Assembly: GCA_002395235.1 (NCBI GenBank)
Contig: DGWK01000008.1
Coordinates: 44,532 to 108,531 of the forward strand
DNA: 64,000 nucleotides
Reading direction: 5' to 3'
Source of the DNA: Lachnospiraceae bacterium UBA4260
GTDB lineage: Bacteria > Bacillota > Clostridia > Lachnospirales > Lachnospiraceae
The position numbers and the translations under genes are program-made. Under the pieces are notes generated by a model. The model had not been told where the DNA came from. It did not search any database and worked only from the letters and a program-made list of their open reading frames with translations. The first letter of the stretch is position 1. Each line of letters starts with the position of its first letter. Shown one piece after another: positions 7,675-15,801 of this stretch.

Positions 7675-8784
7675 ATGGCTAAAGCTTTTGGTATTATCAC
7701 TTCATCTGCAGAGCACAAGGTTGAAGGTCTTCAGGATTATCGTCCGATCGGCAGCTTCACCTTCCTGGGAAGATATCGTGTCATCGACTTCCCCATCTCG
7801 AACCTGAGCAACAGCGGCATTATCAACCAGCAGGTTTATATTGCCAGCAAGGCCCGCTCCATGATCGCACACATCGGAACCGGCCGTCACTACAACATCA
7901 ACTCCAAGCGCGGAAGACTGCAGCTTCTTCCTCCCACAGAGGAGAAGGTGAATGATATCTACAACACCAACATCCGGGCTATGTACGATAACCTTGAGTA
8001 CATCAAGAGACAGTCCCAGGAGTACGTTGTGATCGCTCCCAGCTGCATGGTCTTCAAGCAGGACTATGACGCCCTCCTTCAGGGCCACGCCGCTTCCGGC
8101 GCTGACATCACGGCTCTGTATCACACCGTTCATCATGCAAGGAACGGCTATGAGACCTGCCACATCTTCGATGTCGTCGACGGCAAGGTCAATGCGATCC
8201 GCCGCAACCACGGCGATGAGGACGTTCGCGCGATCTCCATGGAGTCCTTCGTCATGAAGAAATCCCTGCTGATCAAACTGATCAACGAGGCAAGAGCGAT
8301 CTCCTCCATGTACAACCTCTCCGACGTCATCAACGCCAAGATTGGCGATCTCGATGTCCGTGCGGTTGAACACTTCGGTTATTTCGGACCGATCACCAGC
8401 CTCAAGAGCTACTATGACGCCAACAAGCAGCTTCTGGATCCTGCAAAGGCAGCTGAGCTCTTCACACCCGACTGGCCGATCTACACAAGGACCAACGACT
8501 CCTGCCCCACTCAGTATTATGAGGAAGCTGAGGTCAAGAACTCCCTCATCTCCAACGGCTGTGAGATCCGCGGAACTGTCGAGGATTCCGTCATCGCACG
8601 CGGCGTTGTGATCGGCAAGGGCAGCGTTATCAAGGGCTGCTACGTTGCAGCTTACACAAAAATCGGCGAGAATGTCACTCTCGAGAACCAGGTCGTTGAC
8701 AAGTACGTCACCATCAATCACGAGAACACGATCGTCGCAAGCGCAGAGAATCCCGGATACATCAAGTACATGGATAATCTGTAA
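7675..8784 (+). CDS. glgD: glucose-1-phosphate adenylyltransferase, GlgD subunit
   Basis: GlgC paralogue of 369 residues that modulates the GlgC enzyme. The C-terminal beta-helix is retained (SVIARGVVIGKGSVIKGCY). The N-terminal GGxGxRL loop of the active enzyme is replaced by ITSSAEHKVEGLQDYRPIG, as expected for a non-catalytic GlgD. It follows glgC by 14 bp with a GGGGGTG ribosome region, so the two are co-transcribed. Confidence 0.93.
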   Translation: MAKAFGIITSSAEHKVEGLQDYRPIGSFTFLGRYRVIDFPISNLSNSGIINQQVYIASKARSMIAHIGTGRHYNINSKRGRLQLLPPTEEKVNDIYNTNIRAMYDNLEYIKRQSQEYVVIAPSCMVFKQDYDALLQGHAASGADITALYHTVHHARNGYETCHIFDVVDGKVNAIRRNHGDEDVRAISMESFVMKKSLLIKLINEARAISSMYNLSDVINAKIGDLDVRAVEHFGYFGPITSLKSYYDANKQLLDPAKAAELFTPDWPIYTRTNDSCPTQYYEEAEVKNSLISNGCEIRGTVEDSVIARGVVIGKGSVIKGCYVAAYTKIGENVTLENQVVDKYVTINHENTIVASAENPGYIKYMDNL

Positions 8785-8797
8785 TTGTCAGTAACCA

Positions 8798-8823
8798 CGG
8801 CCCGGCTGAACATAGTCGGGCCG
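8798..8823 (+). terminator. hairpin between glgD and fba (possible weak terminator)
   Basis: CGGCCCG (8798-8804) pairs with CGGGCCG (8817-8823) across a 12-nt loop. The following sequence CTGTTAACC has no real U-run, so it may cause partial attenuation or protect an mRNA end. Confidence 0.45.
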
Positions 8824-8856
8824 CTGTTAACCACTTACATCAAGGAGGATATAAAA

Positions 8857-9720
8857 ATGTTAGTATCTGCAAAAGAAATGACTGCTGCTGCAAGAGCCGG
8901 TCACTATGCCATCGGCGCTTTCAACCTCAACAACCTTGAGTGGACAAAGGCTGTTCTGAAGGCTGCTCAGGAGTGCAACGCACCCGTGATTGTACAGTGC
9001 TCTGAAGGCGCAGGCAAGTACATGGCCGGTTACAAGACCGTTGCCGATATGGTTAACGACGTGATCGCATCCCAGGGCATCACCGTTCCCGTAGCGCTTC
9101 ACCTTGACCACGGCTCATACGAAGGGTGCCTCAAGTGCATCGACGCCGGTTTCTCCAGCATCATGTTCGACGGCTCTCATTTCTCCATCGAAGAGAACAT
9201 CGCTAAGACCAAAGAGCTGGTAGCTCTTGCTCACGAGCACGGCATGTCCATCGAGGCAGAAGTCGGCGGCATCGGCGGCGAAGAAGACGGCGTTGTCTCT
9301 CAGGGCGAGTGCGCAGATCCCGACGAGTGCAAGATGATCGCTGATCTCGGCGTAGATTTCCTTGCCTGCGGTATCGGCAACATCCACGGCAAATATCCCG
9401 CAAACTGGGCAGGCCTTCGTTTCGACGTCCTTGAGGCCATCAAGGAGAAGGTAGGCGACATGCCTCTCGTTCTTCACGGCGGTTCCGGTATCCCCACCGA
9501 GATGATCCAGAAGGCCATCAAACTTGGCGTTTCCAAGGTCAACGTCAACACTGAGTGCCAGATCGCATTCGCAGAGGCAACCAGAAAATACATCGAAGAG
9601 GGCAAGGACCTTCAGGGCAAGGGCTTCGATCCTCGTAAGCTTCTCGCTCCCGGCGCACAGGCAATCACAGACTGCGTCAAAGAGAAGATCATCATCTTCG
9701 GTTCCGATAACAAGGCTTGA
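8857..9720 (+). CDS. fba: class II fructose-bisphosphate aldolase
   Basis: Zinc-dependent glycolytic enzyme that reversibly splits fructose 1,6-bisphosphate. The 287-residue protein has the zinc/catalytic motif HLDHGSYEG (His82-His85 region), EVGGIGGEEDG, NIHGKYPANW and the phosphate loop LHGGSGIP. The start is the ATG at 8857 behind AAGGAGGATATAAA; upstream in-frame codons have no ribosome site. It lies 72 bp after glgD with a hairpin between, and ends at a strong terminator. Confidence 0.95.
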   Translation: MLVSAKEMTAAARAGHYAIGAFNLNNLEWTKAVLKAAQECNAPVIVQCSEGAGKYMAGYKTVADMVNDVIASQGITVPVALHLDHGSYEGCLKCIDAGFSSIMFDGSHFSIEENIAKTKELVALAHEHGMSIEAEVGGIGGEEDGVVSQGECADPDECKMIADLGVDFLACGIGNIHGKYPANWAGLRFDVLEAIKEKVGDMPLVLHGGSGIPTEMIQKAIKLGVSKVNVNTECQIAFAEATRKYIEEGKDLQGKGFDPRKLLAPGAQAITDCVKEKIIIFGSDNKA

Positions 9721-9770
9721 AGCTGATTTTCAGCCAAACGATTATTGGCCAATTAATAGTGGAATAATAT

Positions 9771-9812
9771 CAGGAGGCTGTCACCGGTCGGTGACAGCCT
9801 CCTGTTTGTTTG
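9771..9812 (+). terminator. strong terminator of fba
   Basis: CAGGAGGCTGTCACC (9771-9785) and GGTGACAGCCTCCTG (9790-9804) form a perfect 15-bp stem with a 4-nt loop, followed by TTTGTTTG. Confidence 0.94.
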
Positions 9813-9855
9813 CGGCAATGCCCGGCATGCGGCCGTTTATTTTCAGCGGTGCACG

Positions 9856-10179
9856 CTAAGCGGGCCGTTTCATCGCTTCTTCACGAGCAGCGTAAGGTTC
9901 TGAACTCTGAATACCATCCCTTGTAAACGGAAAGACCTCCTGGTCTTCATAGACCAGGAGGTCTTCCATTCTCACCCCCAGGATCCTGGAGAGAGCCAGG
10001 AGGTTATCAACAGTCGGCAGGCATTCACCATGCTGCCATTTATAAATGGCCTGCGGGTACTCAAACCCAAAGTAGGTCTGGAGGTCCCGCACGCTAAGGC
10101 CGGCTTTCCGGCGGCATCTTTCGATGTTGCTGCCGGTGCCTTTGAGATTGATTACAGGGAAATAGACCATTTTTGCCAT
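9856..10179 (-). CDS. XRE-family helix-turn-helix protein
   Basis: Small predicted DNA-binding regulator of 107 residues. The HTH occupies about residues 17-75: IERCRRKAGLSVRDLQTYF, then YPQAIYKWQHGECLPTVDNL and the typical ending LLALSRILGVRMEDLLVYED. The C-terminal 30 residues are probably disordered. AGGAGG lies just upstream of the ATG. The coding sequence holds a perfect 15-bp inverted repeat (9932-9965) over the codons for the end of the HTH domain. It stands alone between fba and the module A terminator, so its target is unknown; module A is a possible one by proximity only. Confidence 0.82.
   Translation of the reverse strand: MAKMVYFPVINLKGTGSNIERCRRKAGLSVRDLQTYFGFEYPQAIYKWQHGECLPTVDNLLALSRILGVRMEDLLVYEDQEVFPFTRDGIQSSEPYAAREEAMKRPA
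9932..9965. repeat. perfect inverted repeat inside the XRE gene
   Basis: AAGACCTCCTGGTCT (9932-9946), loop TCAT, then AGACCAGGAGGTCTT (9951-9965). It lies within codons and has no U-run on either side. It could be an mRNA hairpin or an operator, or a by-product of codon choice. Confidence 0.7.
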
Positions 10180-10376
10180 ACTTTCCTCCTCTCTTGTACA
10201 GGCCTTGCTGTGCGTGCCATAGAAGTGGCGACACTATTCTTTTTTAACAACACCAACTATAGCACTTATCTTTTTGACTGTCTTTAAACCTGTAGTATAA
10301 AGGCGCCGCTGCTCCTCCGTGTCGGAAGATTGTCTCCCAGCCGGAAAGATGCGCCGCCGTGCGTACATGATGCAAA

Positions 10377-10414
10377 CGCCGCAGTCCCCAAGACAAACGC
10401 TCGGGACCGCGGCG
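10377..10414 (-). terminator. terminator downstream of the ClpB/FtsH-like fusion gene (end of module A)
   Basis: On the minus strand CGCCGCGGTCCC pairs with GGGGACTGCGGCG across a 13-nt loop, then TTTG. It is 44 bp past the stop at 10458. The rest of the 10180-10457 gap shows no gene. Confidence 0.7.
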
Positions 10415-10457
10415 TATTATGCAGCATAATTACAATATAACCCTTTCGCTTATTCTC

Positions 10458-13400
10458 TCAACTGTTCAGAATCTCCATGATCTCTTCGCCTGTGAGGTGA
10501 TTCTCTGCCAGCAGTTTCGCCGAGAGCTTCTCCACCTTGTCCTTTCCCTCTTCGATCATCCTGACCGTACCCGCCATCTCCTCCTGCAACAGGTTGTTGA
10601 TCCTGAGCAGGTAATCTGAAGCCAGCGGCGTCTCCAGGATCATTTTGAAGGGAAGTGCGATCATCTGGCCGCTCATCATGCCGTAGTCACACAGAAGGCT
10701 GCTGGCGTATCTGGTGGCGCTCTGAAGGTCGCTGGACGCTCCGGTGTTGAGGGACGCCTCCTTGCCGAAGAATACCTCTTCTGCAGCTCTGCCGCCCAAC
10801 GCGCAGCGGATCTTCCAGATCAGCTCTTCCTTGGTTAAATTGGGCTTCTTCTCGCTGTTCTCGTGGGCCATGTAGCCGCCGAAATCGCCTCTCGACTCAA
10901 TCGTGACATAGGAAGGCCTCTCCCCGGAGAGCCAGGCAATATAGGCGTGCCCGGACTCATGGACGGATACCGACCTGTAATAGGCCTCGCTCCACTCTCT
11001 CTTTTCGCCGTAATTGAACTCTTCCAGTGCTGTCAGAAGATCGTCCCCGGTCGGCCGGCGGCCGTCATTGTCCGCGTTTCTGACCGCGAGGTCTATCACG
11101 TTCTGAAGGATCGCAAGGCTGGTTCCCGGCGTTCTGGTCGCGATATTATGAATGACATCCTTGCTGATCTCTTCGAATCTCTTTTTCTCTGTGAGAATTC
11201 TCAGATACTTTTCTCTCTCCTCCTCGTTGGGGAGGTCGACGAGAATTCGGTTGTCGAACCTGCGGACAAGGGCCGGATCCAGCGACATGGGCCTTCCCTG
11301 TGACGGCTCTATATTGTAGTTGGTCGCCGCAAGCACAAATACAGGATTGTTGAGATCCACCGTAAAACCGTCCATCTCCGTGAGCAGCGCATTCAGCGCG
11401 GACTCGGTGTGAGATTCTCCCGTCCTTGTCTTGCCGATCGCGTCGATCTCGTCAATAAAGATGATCGCCGGCGCATACTTTCTGGCTCTGTTAAAGATCG
11501 CGCGGATATTTGCCTCACTCTGTCCCACCCATTTGCTGAGGAATGCTGTGGCATTTGTCTGAATGAAGGATACGTTGGATTCTCCTGCCATTGCTCTCGC
11601 CAGCATGGTCTTGCCGGTTCCGGGCGGTCCGTACAGGAGCACGCCTTTGGGCGCCTTGCGGCCTTCCCTGACATACTTTCTGGGATTTGTCAAAAATCGA
11701 ATGAAGGTCTTCAGCTCTTTTTTGGCATTTTCAGCGCCGATCACGTCGTCAAATCGCTCCTTGGGCCGGGCTGCATCCGACAGAACCGTTGAAGCACTCT
11801 CCGCATCAATCGCCTGTTTCTTCTTAAAGCCATGATACCTGATGACCAGTGTCCCGTCCGAGACGACCTGCGCAGTATTGTAGTCCAGCACATAGCCGTG
11901 CTTGGAGAACTCTCTGCTCTGGCGGTCAAGGAACACCGAATCGGACAGCTTCCTGACGGACTCCCGCACTGTCTCCTCGTCGTTATCCACAATAGAGATC
12001 ACGCCTTCCGCTCCTCTTTGGATAAAGAGGCCAATGTCTGTCTCCTGGTACTTTTCTCCTGCTTCGATCAGGTAGATCGGAATATTCGTTCCTTCTTCCA
12101 CGACCGCGCCGAAAGCATCCAGGCCAAAAGAGTGGTAGTCATCCAGGCTTATGCCGCCTGTGCCGTCCATTTCAAGGCCCTTCTTAAGATCGATCAGAAT
12201 GAGAGCGAGCCCCATGCTGACCATCTCTCTTACCTGCGCGATACTGTCAAAGAAATGAACCGTATATTTCTCCTCCGGCAGTTTAAAGGAAGGACGGTCC
12301 TCCTCTCGGCAGACTACGCCGATCTCCAGCTTCTCCGGATTCTCAAAAAGCCTTCTGATCTCCTCAGGAACATCTTCCATGTCCATGCCGAGTTCAAATC
12401 TCAGATCACTTACGTCCTCCATCAGATCCGGATGACTTTCGAGCTGTCTGGAAAGTTCAAAGAGCTCATTCTTTATGAAATTATCGCCCTGCTTTGTGGC
12501 GATCCTGGCATCCATTGATGCGCCGTGATGGAACATGAACAGCGAAGAGAGCCTTTCGTCCATGGATACTTTATAGCCGTAAGTCTCCTCGACCTGCGCT
12601 GCCGTCCTGGCGAATTTCTCCTCAACGATGGAGACCATCGCGCGGCTGCCCAGATGGTTGAACATGATCACATTTCCGGCCGCGATCCTGGAGCAGATCG
12701 CTTCAGGGAATACCTTCTCCCCTGTCGTCGGGTTTGTCTCATTTTTCAGAGCGCTCAGGATCACCGATTTCGGAGTGGAAGAAATCGTTCCGTAATTGCC
12801 CTCGTAGATACTGCGGCAGGCATTGGAAGTAAAGATAATGATCGCCTGATCGAATTTCGTCTTTGTCTTTTTGAAGACGTTATCACAGCTGGCCTGGTCC
12901 AGGATCTGCAAAAAGATCTGGATCGTATTCCGGCTCGCCTTCTCAATCTCGTCAAAGATGAGCAGACATCTGGGGTTCTCGTCCACGAACTTGACCAGTT
13001 TCCCCTCATTGGCCGGGCTTCCGTTGTTGTAGAGCGCCGATACGCCGATCAGCCCTTCATGGGCCTGGAAAGAGGAATACTCGCTCATATTGAAGGTTTC
13101 GTAAGGAAGTCCCATACTGTCCGCTGCGGTCTCAGCGAGCAGCGTCTTTCCGACGCCGGGAGGACCCACGAACAGGAAGGATGCCTTGGGCGTCTTGCGC
13201 TTTTCTTTATTGTCAAGGACCACGCCCTGGTAAACGCCCTGTACAAACTCCGTGACAGGTCCCTGCTGGCTCTTAACAGTCTCCAGAAGATCCATTCGGA
13301 GCTTTCTGCAGGTCTCGGCGAGCTTTACGAACTTCTCTTTTTTCTCCTCCGGCGTCTCTTCCTTCTTCTCGAAGGTAAAGGAACCTGTCTGTTCTTCCTT

Positions 13401-13988
13401 CGGCGCCTCCGGGGCGGGCTGCGCAGACTGTGCGCTCCTGTCCGCCTCTTTCTTCGCAGGCTCACCCGCCTCTGCTTTCGCAGCTTCTGCCGCAGGTGCA
13501 TCCTGCTTTTCCTTCTCCTCTTTCTCAGCCTTCGCCTTTGCTATGAGTTCTTCCCGGATCTTATCCGTCGACTCCTTCAGCCGATCAGAAAGAGCGAATA
13601 CATCATTGATCGAATTTCCCGTCGCAAATGCGGCCAGGATATCGTCATTTTCTCTGTAGTAACCCGTCAAAATATCGTACGAAGAAGGCAGATCGACAAC
13701 TTCTATGTCCTTTATGTCCCCGTTCAGCCACAGTGTTTCGATATAGCTGAACAAAAGAGGCATCCCGGTCTTGATCAGCTTCGTGTCCAGTCTCTTTTCT
13801 CCGAAAAAACGGACCGCATTCTTCCAGTCTTCCGACGGATCCTCCGGGCAGACGATCCCGCGCATTGTCTCATCCATTTCGACGAAGCTGGAATATCCGT
13901 AGTAAAGATGATAGGCTGTGATCGCACCGTCGCGAAACGAATTCTTGCCGGCTAAGGACAAAGCCGCCTTTAATACATTGTTGTTCAC
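10458..13988 (-). CDS. ClpB-type AAA + receiver-like + FtsH-type AAA/M41 protease fusion
   Basis: Predicted cytosolic ATP-driven unfoldase-protease of 1176 residues, with an order I do not know from a named protein. Residues 1-140 are an N-domain, possibly Clp_N-like. Residues 150-215 are a charged Ala/Glu/Lys linker. A Clp-type AAA domain follows (Walker A GPPGVGKT 275-282, Walker B LLIFDEIE 342-349), then a receiver-like alpha/beta domain (about 553-690, LILIDLKKG). An FtsH-type AAA domain has GPPGTGKT 787-794, IIFIDEID 842-849 and a KWVG pore loop. The M41 protease has HESGH 1010-1014 and a third zinc ligand Asp1087 in GASSDLQSA. True FtsH has two N-terminal membrane spans; here there are none. 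The start is GTG behind AGGGAG. Last gene of module A. Confidence 0.9.
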   Translation of the reverse strand: MNNNVLKAALSLAGKNSFRDGAITAYHLYYGYSSFVEMDETMRGIVCPEDPSEDWKNAVRFFGEKRLDTKLIKTGMPLLFSYIETLWLNGDIKDIEVVDLPSSYDILTGYYRENDDILAAFATGNSINDVFALSDRLKESTDKIREELIAKAKAEKEEKEKQDAPAAEAAKAEAGEPAKKEADRSAQSAQPAPEAPKEEQTGSFTFEKKEETPEEKKEKFVKLAETCRKLRMDLLETVKSQQGPVTEFVQGVYQGVVLDNKEKRKTPKASFLFVGPPGVGKTLLAETAADSMGLPYETFNMSEYSSFQAHEGLIGVSALYNNGSPANEGKLVKFVDENPRCLLIFDEIEKASRNTIQIFLQILDQASCDNVFKKTKTKFDQAIIIFTSNACRSIYEGNYGTISSTPKSVILSALKNETNPTTGEKVFPEAICSRIAAGNVIMFNHLGSRAMVSIVEEKFARTAAQVEETYGYKVSMDERLSSLFMFHHGASMDARIATKQGDNFIKNELFELSRQLESHPDLMEDVSDLRFELGMDMEDVPEEIRRLFENPEKLEIGVVCREEDRPSFKLPEEKYTVHFFDSIAQVREMVSMGLALILIDLKKGLEMDGTGGISLDDYHSFGLDAFGAVVEEGTNIPIYLIEAGEKYQETDIGLFIQRGAEGVISIVDNDEETVRESVRKLSDSVFLDRQSREFSKHGYVLDYNTAQVVSDGTLVIRYHGFKKKQAIDAESASTVLSDAARPKERFDDVIGAENAKKELKTFIRFLTNPRKYVREGRKAPKGVLLYGPPGTGKTMLARAMAGESNVSFIQTNATAFLSKWVGQSEANIRAIFNRARKYAPAIIFIDEIDAIGKTRTGESHTESALNALLTEMDGFTVDLNNPVFVLAATNYNIEPSQGRPMSLDPALVRRFDNRILVDLPNEEEREKYLRILTEKKRFEEISKDVIHNIATRTPGTSLAILQNVIDLAVRNADNDGRRPTGDDLLTALEEFNYGEKREWSEAYYRSVSVHESGHAYIAWLSGERPSYVTIESRGDFGGYMAHENSEKKPNLTKEELIWKIRCALGGRAAEEVFFGKEASLNTGASSDLQSATRYASSLLCDYGMMSGQMIALPFKMILETPLASDYLLRINNLLQEEMAGTVRMIEEGKDKVEKLSAKLLAENHLTGEEIMEILNS

Positions 13989-14068
13989 TGAATATCTCCC
14001 TTATTTCAAGCAAGGCTCTCAACGCGAGCCGCCGCGCCGCGCGCCGCCGGCACGCAGTGGGTAAACAT

Positions 14069-14104
14069 ACAGCAGCCGAACCACTCTGAGGATCCGGCTG
14101 CTGT
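14069..14104 (-). terminator. hairpin between ybjN-like gene and protease fusion gene
   Basis: ACAGCAGCCG (14069-14078) and CGGCTGCTGT (14095-14104) form a 10-bp stem. On the minus strand it follows the YbjN-like stop by 40 bp, with only ATGTTT after it. It may be a partial terminator that lowers expression of the protease gene. Confidence 0.55.
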
Positions 14105-14144
14105 GATTATCTGTTCTATATCAACTACCGATCAGACCGGCTTG

Positions 14145-14552
14145 TCACATGTACAGAGATCTCATGAACTCGGGATAAGCGTCATCACAGATCAGCAGCA
14201 TTCTGTACATAAGGCCGAAGGTCTCATCGCCGCAGGTGCTGGGCTCAACAACCGCGTCGTCTGCCAGTGTCACTGTCATGTCATTCTCGTCGACATAGAA
14301 TTTTACCCAGCTGTATTTCTTGTTCATCTGGGAGCAGAGTCTGAGAATGTTATTCATCTTGTCATCCGGAACTCTGATATAATTGAAGGACCTGAGGTGA
14401 ACTTCATTTCTTTCTTCCTCAATGTGAATGTAAAGGTCGATCTTCTGCGCATTCTTGCCGCTGAATCCGGTCTTGATCAATGTTCCGTCCGGGGTTGCCT
14501 GATAGTGCCAGCCCTTAGAATCCATGTACTTACAAATCATTTCACAAAGCAT
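14145..14552 (-). CDS. YbjN-like (type III chaperone-fold) protein
   Basis: A 135-residue soluble protein. The pattern of N-terminal helix, beta-strands with IDLYIHIEEERNEVHLRSF, and later WVKFYVDENDMTVTLADDAV plus a C-terminal helix after CGDETFGLMYRMLL resembles YbjN domains. These share the fold of type III secretion chaperones and are thought to bind partner proteins. It has an AAGGAG ribosome site and its own possible promoter. It lies between the transglutaminase and protease-fusion genes, so an adaptor or chaperone role toward the unfoldase is a reasonable guess. Confidence 0.7.
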   Translation of the reverse strand: MLCEMICKYMDSKGWHYQATPDGTLIKTGFSGKNAQKIDLYIHIEEERNEVHLRSFNYIRVPDDKMNNILRLCSQMNKKYSWVKFYVDENDMTVTLADDAVVEPSTCGDETFGLMYRMLLICDDAYPEFMRSLYM

Positions 14553-14606
14553 CCTTAACTCCTTTCTGACTGTAAAACAGACAGTGACCTTTTTTACGCT
14601 TATTAG

Positions 14607-14636
14607 ATTATACTAAATATTCAGCAACTTGAACAG
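14607..14636 (-). promoter_or_regulatory. possible internal promoter for the ybjN-like and protease-fusion genes
   Basis: A perfect TATAAT on the minus strand (14607-14612) lies 55 bp before the YbjN-like start in an AT-rich 196-bp gap, the longest gap in module A. The -35 match is poor (TGTTCA, 17-nt spacing), so strength is uncertain. Confidence 0.45.
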
Positions 14637-14748
14637 ATAATTAAACTGAAAGATTAAGTAATTGTGCATTTCATTCATAAAGAAAGCACGAACTATCCGA
14701 TTATTCCTTTATATCGGACTTTAAGATTCAGAGAATGCTCAGCCGCCC

Positions 14749-15780
14749 TCACCACTGATAAGAGTTCTTTGCCGAAACAGGATATTCCGCCGTGTCCCAG
14801 ACCCTGGACTGCTCCATATAATCATCTGAGACCAGCAGGAACTGCTCTCTGTCTCCTCCGCCGTCGTTCCAGCAGGCGTCCATGTGATACCAGGCCCCGT
14901 CATACTTGACCATGTTCCAGGCGTGTCCGCCCCCCGGCGTATCTCCCCAGATGTTTATGCAGTCAACGCCGTATTCATTCAGCAGAAGCTCACACGCTCT
15001 CGCGTATCCCTCGCAAACAGCACTGTGTTCTCTGAAAAGGCCATATGCAGTGTGTGACTGGGGCGAATATCCTTCCAACACTCCGGGGTATTTCGAAAGA
15101 TCCTGCGGCGGATACTCGTTATTGTCACACAGATAATCGTTGACGGCCACGATGATCTCAAGATCTGATTTTCCTTTAAGATTCAGCTCACTCAGTGCGT
15201 CTTTCACAAGCTGCCGGGTCTCCTGCTTGATGCGCACAAGCTCAGAGACCGGAAGATCATATTCCAACACCAGCGTCCCCGAGTTTCCCGAGCTTGCCAT
15301 ACCATAGGTTCTTACGCATATACCGTCAATGGAATCCTTGCGCATTGCCCTGTCCAGAACTTTCAGGTAGATATCAAAGTCAAAAGTATAGCCGTTTACT
15401 AGCGTATACTGCGCCGTTGTCTTTGTCTCATCCATCATCCAGGCAAGGATTTTCTCGAGATCCTCATCCGAGCCGATCGTATCGTTCCCCGTCGTATCGA
15501 GCTGATCATCCTCGTCGGTCTGGTCTATAATAACCTGCGCTTCATCTTCCTCGATCGGCTCAGGCTGCTTGCGCATAGCGGAATAGGAGTCAATCAGTTC
15601 CTGCAGCATCTTGGCCGAATTGCCCGGCAGCTCATATTCGACCTCTTCTTTCCCGTCCGCATAGCTGTCCGAGCCTGCCTGCAGCATATCAGACGGATTC
15701 TGGTCATTTCCTCCACAGCCGGCGAGCAGTGCAAGGCAGGATAATACCACAAGAATTACTGACCATATTCTTTTTTTCAC
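14749..15780 (-). CDS. transglutaminase-like lipoprotein
   Basis: Predicted membrane-anchored extracytoplasmic protein of 343 residues. A lipoprotein signal ends LALLAGC (Cys22 lipidated). An acidic low-complexity linker (about 45-110) leads to a transglutaminase/protease-fold domain with the triad Cys256 (SAVCEGYARA), His286 (GGHAWNMV) and Asp301 (HMDACWND). In bacteria this fold serves as a peptidase or crosslinking enzyme, often acting on cell-wall-linked proteins. GTG start behind GGAAGGG; 21 bp after the stop of the metallopeptidase gene, so in the same transcript. The substrate is not known. Confidence 0.88.
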   Translation of the reverse strand: MKKRIWSVILVVLSCLALLAGCGGNDQNPSDMLQAGSDSYADGKEEVEYELPGNSAKMLQELIDSYSAMRKQPEPIEEDEAQVIIDQTDEDDQLDTTGNDTIGSDEDLEKILAWMMDETKTTAQYTLVNGYTFDFDIYLKVLDRAMRKDSIDGICVRTYGMASSGNSGTLVLEYDLPVSELVRIKQETRQLVKDALSELNLKGKSDLEIIVAVNDYLCDNNEYPPQDLSKYPGVLEGYSPQSHTAYGLFREHSAVCEGYARACELLLNEYGVDCINIWGDTPGGGHAWNMVKYDGAWYHMDACWNDGGGDREQFLLVSDDYMEQSRVWDTAEYPVSAKNSYQW

Positions 15781-15801
15781 AGCTTACCCTTCCTTTCCGG
15801 T

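Noticed and set aside
6551..8721. Long minus-strand frames antisense to glgC and glgD (373 and 339 aa)
   Set aside because: They are shadows produced by the regular codon bias of two well-supported plus-strand genes.
12525..13955. 476-aa plus-strand frame
   Set aside because: It is antisense to the ClpB/FtsH-like fusion gene; low-complexity Arg/Leu segments and no domain.
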